Shown one piece after another: positions 34,377-43,623 of a stretch of 64,000 bases of DNA. The notes beneath the pieces were generated by a model, which was not told the origin of the DNA, ran no database searches, and saw only the letters and a program-made list of their open reading frames with translations. The translations under genes and the position numbers were made by a program. The stretch's first letter is position 1, and each line of letters opens with the position of its first letter. Location: the NCBI GenBank assembly GCA_963844235.1, contig CAWJNF010000004.1, forward strand, positions 868,001 to 932,000, read 5' to 3'. The DNA comes from CAWJNF01 sp963844235 (GTDB lineage Bacteria; Actinomycetota; Thermoleophilia; Gaiellales; Gaiellaceae).

Positions 34377-34402
34377 GCGGGCCGGATGAGATCCGGGCCT
34401 AC
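34377..34402. repeat. Palindromic repeat family B, copy 6, between convergent genes
   Basis: GCGGGCCGGATGAGATCCGG followed by GCCTAC. It begins 5 bases after the plus-strand oxidoreductase stop and contains the stop codon (complement of 34399-34401) of the minus-strand lipoprotein, so it marks the meeting point of two transcripts. A bidirectional transcript-end hairpin is plausible. Confidence 0.8.
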
Positions 34403-34707
34403 GGAAGCGACGAGACGAGCTGATCGCGCGGTGGCGCCTCGACCTTCCCCGTATCGATCCGATCCTGGGCGCGTATGGCGGCCGTGCAGGTGCACGGCAC
34501 GTAGGTGCCGTCCTGGATGTCCTGCACGAGCTGCTCGCGATACGCGAGCTGGTCGGGGGACGGCGCGTTGGCGGGGGCGCTAGCCCCGACGATCTTCGTG
34601 GTCTGCGGCGCCGGGTCCGGGACCCGCGAGGAGCCCGGGTCCGTCCCGCCGCAGGCGGCTGCGACGGAGGCGCAGGCGCAGGCGCAGATGGCAGCCAGCC
34701 GTCTCAC
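34399..34707 (-). CDS. Small lipoprotein at the end of the pot operon
   Basis: 102 residues. The signal peptide ends in a lipobox with Cys19 (ASVAAACGG), then a Pro/Ser linker and a segment QLAYREQLVQDIQDGTYVPC with a CTCTAAIRAQDR motif holding two more cysteines. No known family recognised. GTG start at 34707 overlaps the potC stop by four bases, so it belongs to the polyamine transporter operon. Its stop lies inside palindrome copy 6. Confidence 0.75.
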   Translation of the reverse strand: MRRLAAICACACASVAAACGGTDPGSSRVPDPAPQTTKIVGASAPANAPSPDQLAYREQLVQDIQDGTYVPCTCTAAIRAQDRIDTGKVEAPPRDQLVSSLP

Positions 34708-35543
34708 TGCGAGAGCCCCACGCGACGTTCGCCGTAGCGGCGGATGAGCTCTGCGGCGAGCACGAGGACGAAGCTGAGGACGATCATCACGGTAGCTACG
34801 GGCATCAGGAGGCTCACGCGGCCACCGAGACGCAGGCCGGAGTAGAGGTAGACGGGGTAGGTGGCCTGATCCTGGACGACGAAGCTGGCAATCACGACCT
34901 CGTCGATCGAGACCACGAAGGCGACGAGAAGCGACGCGATCAACGCAGGCGTGATCAACGGGAGGATGATGCGCCTGAACGTGGTCAGCCCTGAGGCACC
35001 GAGGTCGTATGCCGCCTCCTCGAGCCGCTTGTCGATACGCGCGATGCGCGGCAGAAGGAGAAGTACGCAGAACGGCAGGGCGATCACCACGTGGCCGATC
35101 AGCACCGCCCAGAGACCGAGCGGTACGGCGATCACCGGATCCTGCGGCCGGAACAACACCAGCAGGGATACGCCGAGGACGACGGTCGGGACGACGAGGG
35201 GAAGGAGGATGATGGCCGATACCCCGGCCTTGAAGCGCATGCTCCGCCGAGCGAGGGCATACGAGACGAGGACGCCCAGCGCTGTTGCCACCACCGCTGT
35301 CCCGGCAGCGACCTGGAGGCTCGCGATCAGCGATTTCCTGATCTCGTCGTCCTGCCACGCGGCCTCGTAGAAGCCCGTCGTCAGGTCCGTGATCGGGAAG
35401 GCGATGACGGTCGAGTTGTTGAAGGAGAAGAGCAGGAGGAGGACCGTGGGGAGGTAGAGGAAGACGATGAACAGGCCGAAGAACACGACGAGCAGACGCT
35501 TGCCGTTTCTGGACATGGCCACGTCAGTCGTCCCGCGCTTCAT
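34704..35543 (-). CDS. potC: Spermidine/putrescine-type ABC transporter permease, PotC-like
   Basis: 279 residues with six membrane helices (first at about residues 17-39). The permease EAA loop is LEEAAYDLGASGLTTFRRI, which docks on the ATPase. The ATG at 35543 overlaps the potB stop. An in-frame ATG at 35516 is a possible shorter start. Family transporters import polyamines; substrate specificity lies in the binding protein. Confidence 0.92.
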   Translation of the reverse strand: MKRGTTDVAMSRNGKRLLVVFFGLFIVFLYLPTVLLLLFSFNNSTVIAFPITDLTTGFYEAAWQDDEIRKSLIASLQVAAGTAVVATALGVLVSYALARRSMRFKAGVSAIILLPLVVPTVVLGVSLLVLFRPQDPVIAVPLGLWAVLIGHVVIALPFCVLLLLPRIARIDKRLEEAAYDLGASGLTTFRRIILPLITPALIASLLVAFVVSIDEVVIASFVVQDQATYPVYLYSGLRLGGRVSLLMPVATVMIVLSFVLVLAAELIRRYGERRVGLSQ

Positions 35544-36721
35544 GCCGTCGCTCCTCCTCCCTGGCGCAGGAACCTCGACGTCGAGAGCGTGAGGAAGAGA
35601 ACCACGCCGAGCAGGAAGATGGAGAGCACCGATCCGGTCTGCCAGTCGAGCGCGCCGCCGACGAACTGGCTGGCGATCGCCTGTCCGAACATGTAGCCGT
35701 TGTTGCCGCCGACAAGCGACGGCGTGATGTACTCGCCGATCGATGGGATGAAGACGAAGAGAAACGCGGCGACGATCCCCGGCGCCGCGATTGGCAACGT
35801 CACCTTGCGCAATGCGGTGAGCCGGCTGGCACCCAGGTCGGTCGCCGCCTCGAGCAGGCGCCGGTCCATGTTCTCGAGCGCGATGAAGATCGGCAGGACG
35901 ATGAACGGCACCCAGGCGTAGAGCAGCACGAGAATGACCGTGAACTGGCTGTAGATGAGGAACGAGAGGGGATTGTCGGGATCACGAAGCCCCACTTCGA
36001 ACAACGCGCTGTTGATCAGCCCCTGGTCGCCGAGGATGACCTTCCAGGCGAAGATTCGGAGCAGGTAGCTCGTCAGGAAGGGGGCGATGACGATCAGAAG
36101 CCAGGTGTACTTCGACTTCTTGATCCCGAAGGCGAGGAAGTAGGCGATCGGGAAGGCGATGATCACCGCCCAGATCGACGACGTCGTCGCCATGGTCACG
36201 GAGCGGAAGAAGAGCCGCAGGAAGTCGCCCTCGGACGAGAGCTCGGCGAGGCGGAGCAGGTTGTTGCCGGCGGGGATCGTCAGGAACGGGATGAGCAGCA
36301 GCACCAGCGAGCCGATCTGGATCCAGCCGCCGTAGCGCTCGGATAGCCGCCTGCCGGCGACGGCCCCGACCACGAGCGCGGCGAAGACGACGCCGACCAC
36401 CCAGGTCGGTACATGGGCACTCAGGTTGTCCTTGCCGAGCAGCTGCACATCGACGCCGAGGCTCAGGAACTCCGACCAGAGCTGGGTCGAGAAATCGGCC
36501 AGCTCGCCGGTGATCTCGGCCGCAGCCTCGGTTGCGGCGAACCGCTCGAGGCCGAGGCTGAAGCGGACGATGAAGTAGATCGGGAGCAGGAAGAAGACGA
36601 TCAGGAGTACGAGCGCAGGAGTCGTGAGCCCGTAGGTCGCCAGCGCGTCCTGAACGCGCCGGCTCCGGCGCCCGCCTTCCAGCGGGACGGTCGGCACCGC
36701 CGCGGTCGCTCTCGTTGCCAC
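35540..36721 (-). CDS. potB: Spermidine/putrescine-type ABC transporter permease, PotB-like, with extra N-terminal insert
   Basis: 393 residues, about 90-110 longer than typical PotB. After the first helix (about 32-53) there is an insert of about 100 residues containing two extra hydrophobic segments (WVVGVVFAALVVGAVAG and IQIGSLVLLLIPFLTI) before the conserved permease core. The EAA motif is present (EAATDLGASRLTALRK). GTG start at 36721, 66 bases after the end of potD. The insert is the odd feature; an extracytoplasmic or gating role is conjecture. Confidence 0.9.
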   Translation of the reverse strand: MATRATAAVPTVPLEGGRRSRRVQDALATYGLTTPALVLLIVFFLLPIYFIVRFSLGLERFAATEAAAEITGELADFSTQLWSEFLSLGVDVQLLGKDNLSAHVPTWVVGVVFAALVVGAVAGRRLSERYGGWIQIGSLVLLLIPFLTIPAGNNLLRLAELSSEGDFLRLFFRSVTMATTSSIWAVIIAFPIAYFLAFGIKKSKYTWLLIVIAPFLTSYLLRIFAWKVILGDQGLINSALFEVGLRDPDNPLSFLIYSQFTVILVLLYAWVPFIVLPIFIALENMDRRLLEAATDLGASRLTALRKVTLPIAAPGIVAAFLFVFIPSIGEYITPSLVGGNNGYMFGQAIASQFVGGALDWQTGSVLSIFLLGVVLFLTLSTSRFLRQGGGATA

Positions 36722-36787
36722 CCCTATCGTCTCCTCAGCCTTGCGGGGAGCCGAGCGCAGATGCCGGGCTCCCCGCCCGGGCGAGAC

Positions 36788-38045
36788 TTATGCGGCCTTC
36801 ACCGCTTCGCCGGCTTCCGCGTACTCCTGGCGGTTCGGGAGGAACGCCTCGAACCATGTCCGCGGGGGCGCGAACGCCGACGGGTCGTTGAGGCTGAAGG
36901 TCTCGATCAGCGCCTTGTTCTCGATCAGTTCCTGCACGCCCTCCTGTTGCGCACCGCCGTACTGGAAGTTGTCGGTCAGAGCCGCGGCGGCCGCCGGCGT
37001 GTTCGCGGCGGCCACGGCGAGAGTTGCGCGCCCGGGGCGCTCGCTGTTCGCATGCAGCACGAAACCGCATACCCAGGCGAGACGGCCCTCCTTGGGCCAC
37101 ATATACCGGACGTCCACGCCTGCCAGCTTCTCGTGGTTGACTGGCCTGCCAGTAGCCGTCGGGCCACATGTAGGTCGCCCAGACGTTGCCGTTGATGAAG
37201 TCGTCGATGTTGTCCTGGTTTCCGCTCCAGAAGTTCCGGATCTGGGGCTTGGCCTGGATCATGGTCTCCTTGGCCGCCTCAATCTGCTCCGACGTGAGCG
37301 CGTTCGGGTCGAGACCCCCCTCGCCGGCGTTGATGAGGGCGCCGATCTTGATGATCGTGACCGGGTCGGAGTAGATCGCGAGCTTCCCTTCGTAGGCTGG
37401 ATCGAGGTAGATGCTCCAACTCTCTTCCTCCGGCGTGATCGGGATCTTGTCGGCCCGATAGACGGGCGACGAGAAGCCGATATCGAACGGGACGTAGTAG
37501 AGCAGGCCCGTCTCCTCGTCAACAGCGTTCGCGCGAATATCCTCGGGAATTCCCTCGAAGTCGGGGAGCAACGCCGTATCGAACGGCTGGATCAGGCCGG
37601 CCGCCTGGAAGTCGGGCCAGTAGGCGATGCACGGATGGATGACGTCCGGGCTATAGCCCGATGCGACCTTCGCGAGCGCCTGGATGTCGTTCTCGAGGAA
37701 CTCGAACTTCAGCGGGCTCCCCGCGTTGAACTCGCTGTCGGTGTAGGCCTGCCACATCCAGGGCGCGGTGTCGTCGTAGCCGGCCCACTCGAAGAAGGTG
37801 ATCGGCCCGTCCGGCTCGCTCGCCGGATCGAAGGTCGGGCTGGCGGGGGCCGCCGGCTCGGCGGGCTCGGCCGGCGCCGCCGGCTCCGAGGGCTCCGCGG
37901 GCGCGGCGGGCTCGGACGGCTCCGCCGGGGCCGCCGGCGCCGCGGTGTCGTCGCCCCCGCCGCACGCCGCGAGCAGCGCGCTGAGGCTCGCCGCGCCCGT
38001 GAGCGCCACGAAGCCTCGTCGACTGAGCTTGCTGTTGTCATCCAT
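36788..38045 (-). pseudogene. potD: Polyamine-type ABC transporter substrate-binding protein, PotD-like, frameshifted
   Basis: A twin-arginine/lipoprotein signal (KLSRRGFVALTG, lipobox Cys28 in LLAACGG), then an Ala/Pro/Glu/Ser linker of repeated AAPAEPSEP units (about 36-70), then a PotD fold with PITFFEWAGY, LYYVPFDIGFSS and VWATYMWPDGYW. The frame breaks near 37139: after WQAS one extra base shifts the read, and the homologous sequence resumes as NHEKLAGVDVRYMWPKEG in the next frame down to 36788. Removing one base restores a protein of about 419 residues. Start ATG 38045 follows AAGGGGG. It could be a sequencing error, since the rest of the operon is intact. Confidence 0.85.
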
Positions 38046-38071
38046 CCAGAACCCCCTTCGCTCGGGACGGC

Positions 38072-39235
38072 TCACGGAGCCGTCTCAACCCCCTGTTCCT
38101 GCACTGCCTCGGAGGGGGCGCCTGCGGCAGCGGCCTCCTCCTCCCTCGCCTCCTCGATCACAAAGCTGTGCTCCGCGGCCCAGTGGAGGGTCACGCGATC
38201 CCCGACCACCACGGGCCGTGCCCGTACCTCGTCGTTCAGGCGATGCACGACGAGCCGTTCTCCCGTCGTCAGCTCGACGATGTACTGGGTCATCGAGCCG
38301 ACGTAGACCACATCGGCCACCGTCGCCGACACCCGCGAGGCGGGATCGCCGACCTCCGCGAACTTGATCTTCTCCGGGCGCACCGTCATCAGGAGCTCGC
38401 CGGAGCCGGCCGATCGACTCGGCGCGAGCAGCCGCTCGCCCTCGCCTAGCTCCTGCACCGCGAGGCCGTTCTCGTGCCGCGTGGGCCGTAGGTGGAGCAC
38501 GTTCGAGACGCCGATGAAACCGGCCACGAACGGGGTCGCCGGACGCTCGTAGAGCTCGCGTGGCGACGCCACCTGCCCGACGAGCCCACCGTCCATGACC
38601 GCGATGCGGTCGGACATGGTGAGCGCCTCCTCCTGGTCGTGTGTGACGTAGACGAACGTCGTCTGCGTCTGGACCTGGAGGTGCTTGAGCTCGAGCTGCA
38701 TCTCCTTGCGCAGCTTGAGGTCGAGCGCACCGAGAGGCTCGTCGAGGAGCAGCGCGGCGGGCCGGTTGACGAGCGCCCGGGCGAGCGCGACACGTTGCTG
38801 CTGTCCGCCCGAAAGCTGGGTCGGCTTGCGCTTCTCCATCCCCTCGAGCCTGACCGTCCGCATCGCCTCCGCCACACGCTCGTCCACCTGCGCGCGGTCG
38901 ACCTTCTTGATCTTGAGGCCGAAGGCGATGTTGTCCCGAACGGACATATGCGGGAACAGCGCGTACGCCTGGAAGACCATGTTGACGGGGCGCTTCGCCG
39001 CCGGGACGTACGTGACGTCCGCGCCCGCGAGCAGGATCCTGCCGCTCGTCGGCTCCTCGAAGCCCGCGATCATCCGCAACGTGGTCGTCTTGCCGCAGCC
39101 CGAGGGCCCCAGGAGCGAGAAGAACTCGCCCTTGCCGATCGTCAGGCTGACGTGGTCGACCGCAGTCACGTCCCCGAACTGCTTCGTCACGTCGTCGAGG
39201 ACGATGTGGCCGTCGGCGTCTGTGGCGTAGTTCAT
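38072..39235 (-). CDS. potA: Spermidine/putrescine-type ABC transporter ATPase, PotA-like
   Basis: 387 residues. Walker A LLGPSGCGKTTT, Q-loop FQAYALFPHMSV, signature LSGGQQQRVALARAL, Walker B LLLDEPLGALD and H-loop YVTHDQEEAL are all intact. A TOBE domain follows (about 290-370), then an Ala/Glu-rich tail. It heads the operon potA-potD-potB-potC-lipoprotein. ATG 39235 by homology. The divergent TetR gene at 39307 is the obvious regulator candidate. Confidence 0.94.
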   Translation of the reverse strand: MNYATDADGHIVLDDVTKQFGDVTAVDHVSLTIGKGEFFSLLGPSGCGKTTTLRMIAGFEEPTSGRILLAGADVTYVPAAKRPVNMVFQAYALFPHMSVRDNIAFGLKIKKVDRAQVDERVAEAMRTVRLEGMEKRKPTQLSGGQQQRVALARALVNRPAALLLDEPLGALDLKLRKEMQLELKHLQVQTQTTFVYVTHDQEEALTMSDRIAVMDGGLVGQVASPRELYERPATPFVAGFIGVSNVLHLRPTRHENGLAVQELGEGERLLAPSRSAGSGELLMTVRPEKIKFAEVGDPASRVSATVADVVYVGSMTQYIVELTTGERLVVHRLNDEVRARPVVVGDRVTLHWAAEHSFVIEEAREEEAAAAGAPSEAVQEQGVETAP

Positions 39236-39268
39236 ACGGTCATACGGCTTTGACGGGCCAAGGGGCGT

Positions 39269-39297
39269 ATTGTTAGCCCGCTCGCGACGGAAAGCAA
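39269..39297 (-). promoter_or_regulatory. Possible sigma-70-type promoter of the pot operon
   Basis: On the minus strand TTGCTT (complement of 39292-39297) and TAACAAT (complement of 39269-39275) are 16 bases apart in the 71-base gap between divergent potA and a TetR gene. This is by eye only; no clear palindromic operator was found in the gap. Confidence 0.3.
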
Positions 39298-39902
39298 GCC
39301 CGACGGATGAGCCCACGCCCGACCATGGCGGCCGAGCGCCGCCCGCAGATCCTCGCCGCCGCAGCGCGCGTCGTCGCGCGCCGCGGCCTGACCGCGCTTC
39401 GACTCGCGGACGTCGCCGACGAGGCGGGCGTCTCGGTCGGCACGATCCAGCACTACTTCGGCACCCGGGAGCGGCTGCTGCTGGAGACGTTCGCGTTCGA
39501 GACCGAGCGCTCGCTGGAGCGCTGGGTCTCGGCCGAGCGCAACGGCACGAGCGCGTGGGCGCAGGTGCTCGCGCTGGTCGAGATCGTGCTCCATCCCCCG
39601 ACCTTCCGGGAGCGCTGGACGCGCTGGCTGCAGTTCTGGGCCGCGTACGCGCGGGATCCGAAGCTGCGGCCCTCGATGGGCGAGGTCTACGACCGCTGGC
39701 GCGATCCGTTCCTGCGCACGATCGTGGCAGGGGTCGAGGCCGGCGAGTTCGACCCGGTGCTCCCGGAGGACGTGATCGTCGACCGGACGCTCGCGCTCCT
39801 CGACGGACTCGCGCTGCAGGTCCTCCTCGAGGCACCGGGCATGAGCCTCGAGCGCATGCGCGAGCTTCTCGTCACGAGCCTCGCGGCCGACCTGGGGGTG
39901 GC

Positions 39903-41018
<1,116 letters not shown>

Positions 41019-41055
41019 TGGGGGCGTATCTTGCACGGCGAACGCAGGAGGCGTC

Positions 41056-41988
41056 ATGGCCGTTATCGAGACTGCACTTCGAGCCAGGCAGGAGGACGGC
41101 AACACCCCCGTGCTCGAGGACTGGGGAATCACGAGCGAGTACGGCGTCCTGCGCGATGTGCTGGTCGGCTCGGCGGACTCGTTCCGCTGGCTCGGCGAGG
41201 AGAACGCCCAGTACTCCGCGCTCGTACGGGCGACACTCCGCAAGGGCTACCGCTTCGACCGCGAGCTCGCGCTGCGCCAGCACGCCGAGATGGTCGACGC
41301 CTACCGCCAGGCCGGAGTCGCCGTTCACATGCTGGAGCCACAGGACGAGCTGCCCTACGGCGTCTACGCGCGCGACTCGAGCTTCATGACTCCGTTCGGG
41401 GCCGTGATCTGCCAGCTGGCGAACCCGCGGCGCAGGGGCGAGTACGCGAGCACGCTGCGCTTCTACATCTCGCAGGGCATCCCGATCTACGACCTGGTCT
41501 CGGCCGGGAACTTCGAGGGCGGCGACTTCAACCTGATCGAGCCGGGCTGCGTGCTCATCGGCTACACGGGGTTCCGCGGCGAGGAGGTCGCCGCGCGGCA
41601 GGTAGGCGGCTGGATGGAGAAGGAGGACCTCGAGGTCAAGTACGCGCCGATCGACGAGTACTACGTGCACATCGACCTGATGGTCTGCATGCTCGCCGAG
41701 AAGCTCGCCGCCGTCTGCCTGGACACCACGGAGCCGGACGTCGTCGACTGGCTGCGCGGGCGCGGGATCGAGATCGTGCCGGTGAGCTTCCAGGACACGA
41801 TGGGCCTCGGCTGCAACGTCGTAGCGCTCGGCAACGACCGCGTCCTCTCCGTCGCGGGATCGGCCGACCTGAACGCGAAGCTGCGAGCGCTCGGCTTCGA
41901 GGTCTTCGACCCCGACATGAGCCAGTTCCTGCTCGCCGGCGGCGGCGTCCACTGCATGTGCCAGGCGCTCAGGCGCGATCCGGCCTGA
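41056..41988 (+). CDS. Dimethylarginine dimethylaminohydrolase/arginine deiminase family protein
   Basis: 310 residues of the guanidino-modifying superfamily. DELPYGVYARDSSFMTP (substrate Asp), GNFEGGDFNLI, the catalytic His205 in YYVHIDLMVCML and the nucleophile Cys300 in GGGVHCMCQALRR. DDAH converts methylated arginine to citrulline and methylamine; others act on arginine or agmatine. ATG 41056 has AGGAGG upstream. Only 37 bases separate it from the divergent amidohydrolase, so they share a promoter region. Confidence 0.9.
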   Translation: MAVIETALRARQEDGNTPVLEDWGITSEYGVLRDVLVGSADSFRWLGEENAQYSALVRATLRKGYRFDRELALRQHAEMVDAYRQAGVAVHMLEPQDELPYGVYARDSSFMTPFGAVICQLANPRRRGEYASTLRFYISQGIPIYDLVSAGNFEGGDFNLIEPGCVLIGYTGFRGEEVAARQVGGWMEKEDLEVKYAPIDEYYVHIDLMVCMLAEKLAAVCLDTTEPDVVDWLRGRGIEIVPVSFQDTMGLGCNVVALGNDRVLSVAGSADLNAKLRALGFEVFDPDMSQFLLAGGGVHCMCQALRRDPA

Positions 41989-42024
41989 CGGCCGGACCAC
42001 GCTGAGGCCTGTAAACCCTGCACG

Positions 42025-42852
42025 TCAGGAGCGGACGGCGATCGCCTCCAGGTAGGTGGCGTCGACCGCAAAGGCTCCTTCGGGTGCGCGGTCGTGTCCC
42101 CGGGCGAGGTCGACGAGCGCCGCCGCGAGCGCCGACTGGCCGGCGGGATCCAGGCTCTCGAAGGCCTTGAGCGTCGGCCCGTACCACGTGCGGAAAACCT
42201 CGACGAAGTCCTCCGCGCTCGGGTAGCGGAAGGTGAAGGTGCGCTCCGCGACCTCGAGCGAGGAGACCGCATCGCCAAGCAGCTCCGCGAGGCCGTCCTT
42301 CGTCCCCCAGCGGAACGGCGAGGGAGCCCCCGCAGGCGGCGGGACGTGCTCCGCCGTCGTGCGGAACATCTCGCCGATGTAGCCCGTCGGCGTCCAGCTC
42401 ACGAGCCCGATCGTGCCGCCGGGCCGACACACCCGTAGCAGCTCGGCAGCAGCCCGCGGCTGATCGGGCGCGAACATGACGCCGAACACCGACGTGACTG
42501 CGTCGAAGCTCGCGTCGGGAAACGCGAGCGACTCGGCGTCACCCTCGAGGAGCGTGACGTCGAGACCTTCCACGTCAGCGCGGAGACGCCCGTGCTCTAT
42601 CAGCGCGGGGACGTAATCGACGCCGACGACCTCGCAGCCACGCCGAGCGGCTGCGATCGCAACGTTGCCGTTGCCGGTGGCGACGTCGAGCACGCGCCAC
42701 CCGGCGTGCAGGTCGGCCGCGTCGCAGAGACGCTCCGCGACGTTGACGATCTTCGACGCGACGGTGCCGTAGTCACCGCTCGCCCACATCGCCTGCTGCC
42801 GGGCCTTCAGCGCCTCGAGATCGAGGGACGGTCTGTCGTGTGCAACTGCCAT
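42025..42852 (-). CDS. Class I SAM-dependent methyltransferase
   Basis: 275 residues. The SAM motif I is VLDVATGNGNVAIAAA, with the acidic residue of motif II in CEVVGVDYVPALIE, GDAESLAFPDASFDAVTSVF and LRVCRPGGTIGLVSW. It is UbiE/Methyltransf_11-like; substrate unknown. ATG 42852 follows GGGAGGACAAG. It is divergent from a TetR gene with two operator-like repeats in the gap, so it is probably that repressor's target. Confidence 0.92.
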   Translation of the reverse strand: MAVAHDRPSLDLEALKARQQAMWASGDYGTVASKIVNVAERLCDAADLHAGWRVLDVATGNGNVAIAAARRGCEVVGVDYVPALIEHGRLRADVEGLDVTLLEGDAESLAFPDASFDAVTSVFGVMFAPDQPRAAAELLRVCRPGGTIGLVSWTPTGYIGEMFRTTAEHVPPPAGAPSPFRWGTKDGLAELLGDAVSSLEVAERTFTFRYPSAEDFVEVFRTWYGPTLKAFESLDPAGQSALAAALVDLARGHDRAPEGAFAVDATYLEAIAVRS

Positions 42853-42871
42853 CTTGTCCTCCCTAGGAATT

Positions 42872-42913
42872 AGCACGATCGTTCGTGCCGAATACTATAC
42901 GACCGTTCGTGCT
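42872..42913. promoter_or_regulatory. Paired TetR operator-like sites between methyltransferase and tetR
   Basis: Two copies of the motif (C/T)ACGA(T/C)CGTTCGTGC, at 42874-42888 and 42898-42912, with a repeat unit of 24 bases. The first reads as an inverted repeat GCACGA..TCGTGC. Between and around them are TACTAT and TATACG sequences suitable as -10 elements. The arrangement fits cooperative binding by the TetR protein at 42926, repressing both divergent genes. Confidence 0.65.
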
Positions 42914-42925
42914 ATCTTGTCAAGC

Positions 42926-43570
42926 ATGGCAAGCAGCCCGACGCGGACCGTGGTGCGGCGCCGGCGGGAAGACGGCGCGCGCAGCCGGGCCACTATCCTC
43001 GAGGCAGCCGCCCGGCTGGCCACCGTCGAGGGGCTCGACGGCCTCTCCATCGCGCGCCTGGCGGAGCAGGTCGGGATGAGCAAGAGCGGCCTCTTCGCGC
43101 ACTTCGGCTCGAAGGAGGAGCTCCAGCTCGCGACGATCGACACCGCGAGCGAGATCTTCGCCGAGGAGGTGGTCTCGCCCGCGCTGGCTGAGCCCTCGGC
43201 GCTGAAGCGCGTGGAAGCGCTCTGCGCGCTGTTCCTCTCGCACGTCGAGCGGAACGTCTTTCCCGGCGGCTGCTTCTTCGCCTCGATCGCCGCCGAGATG
43301 GATACCAAGCCGGGCCCAGTACGGAATCGGGCCGCCGAGATCGTCGCCGAGTGGCTCGGGCTCCAGGCGCAGACGATCGCCGAGGCCCAGTCCGAGGGCG
43401 ACATCGAGCCCGCGGAGGATCCCGAGCAGCTGGCCTTCGAGCTCAACGCGCTCTTGCTCCTCGGAAACGCGCAGTACGTGATCTCGGGCGGCCGGGCCGG
43501 CCCGGAGCGAGCGCGCCTCGGAATCGAGCGGCGCCTGGCGCTCGCGCGCACCAGACCCGTATCCGCCTAG
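42926..43570 (+). CDS. TetR-family transcriptional regulator
   Basis: 214 residues. The helix-turn-helix is LSIARLAEQVGMSKSGLFAHFGSKEEL, with a basic N-terminus. The C-terminal part (FPGGCFFASIAAEMD) resembles the TetR_C_6/16-like domains. ATG 42926 lies directly after the paired operator-like repeats. Its likely target is the divergent methyltransferase and itself. Confidence 0.93.
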   Translation: MASSPTRTVVRRRREDGARSRATILEAAARLATVEGLDGLSIARLAEQVGMSKSGLFAHFGSKEELQLATIDTASEIFAEEVVSPALAEPSALKRVEALCALFLSHVERNVFPGGCFFASIAAEMDTKPGPVRNRAAEIVAEWLGLQAQTIAEAQSEGDIEPAEDPEQLAFELNALLLLGNAQYVISGGRAGPERARLGIERRLALARTRPVSA

Positions 43571-43586
43571 CGGCGCTGCACGCCCA

Positions 43587-43616
43587 GGCGGCGCTGGCGG
43601 GGAGTCAGCCGCCGCC
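43587..43616. terminator. Hairpin between convergent tetR and M24 genes
   Basis: GGCGGCGCTG (43587-43596) can pair with CAGCCGCCGCC (43606-43616), with one bulged base and a 9-base loop. It fills the 53-base gap between convergent stops. There is no T-run, so intrinsic termination is only possible. Confidence 0.35.
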
Positions 43617-43623
43617 ATGAGAG

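Noticed and set aside
37130..37145. Programmed frameshift in potD
   Set aside because: No slippery heptamer or following structure is evident, and binding proteins of this family are not known to use recoding.
37798..37960. Tandem DNA repeat in the potD region
   Set aside because: The GC-rich repeats encode the Ala-Pro-Glu-Ser linker behind the lipoprotein signal and need no separate explanation.
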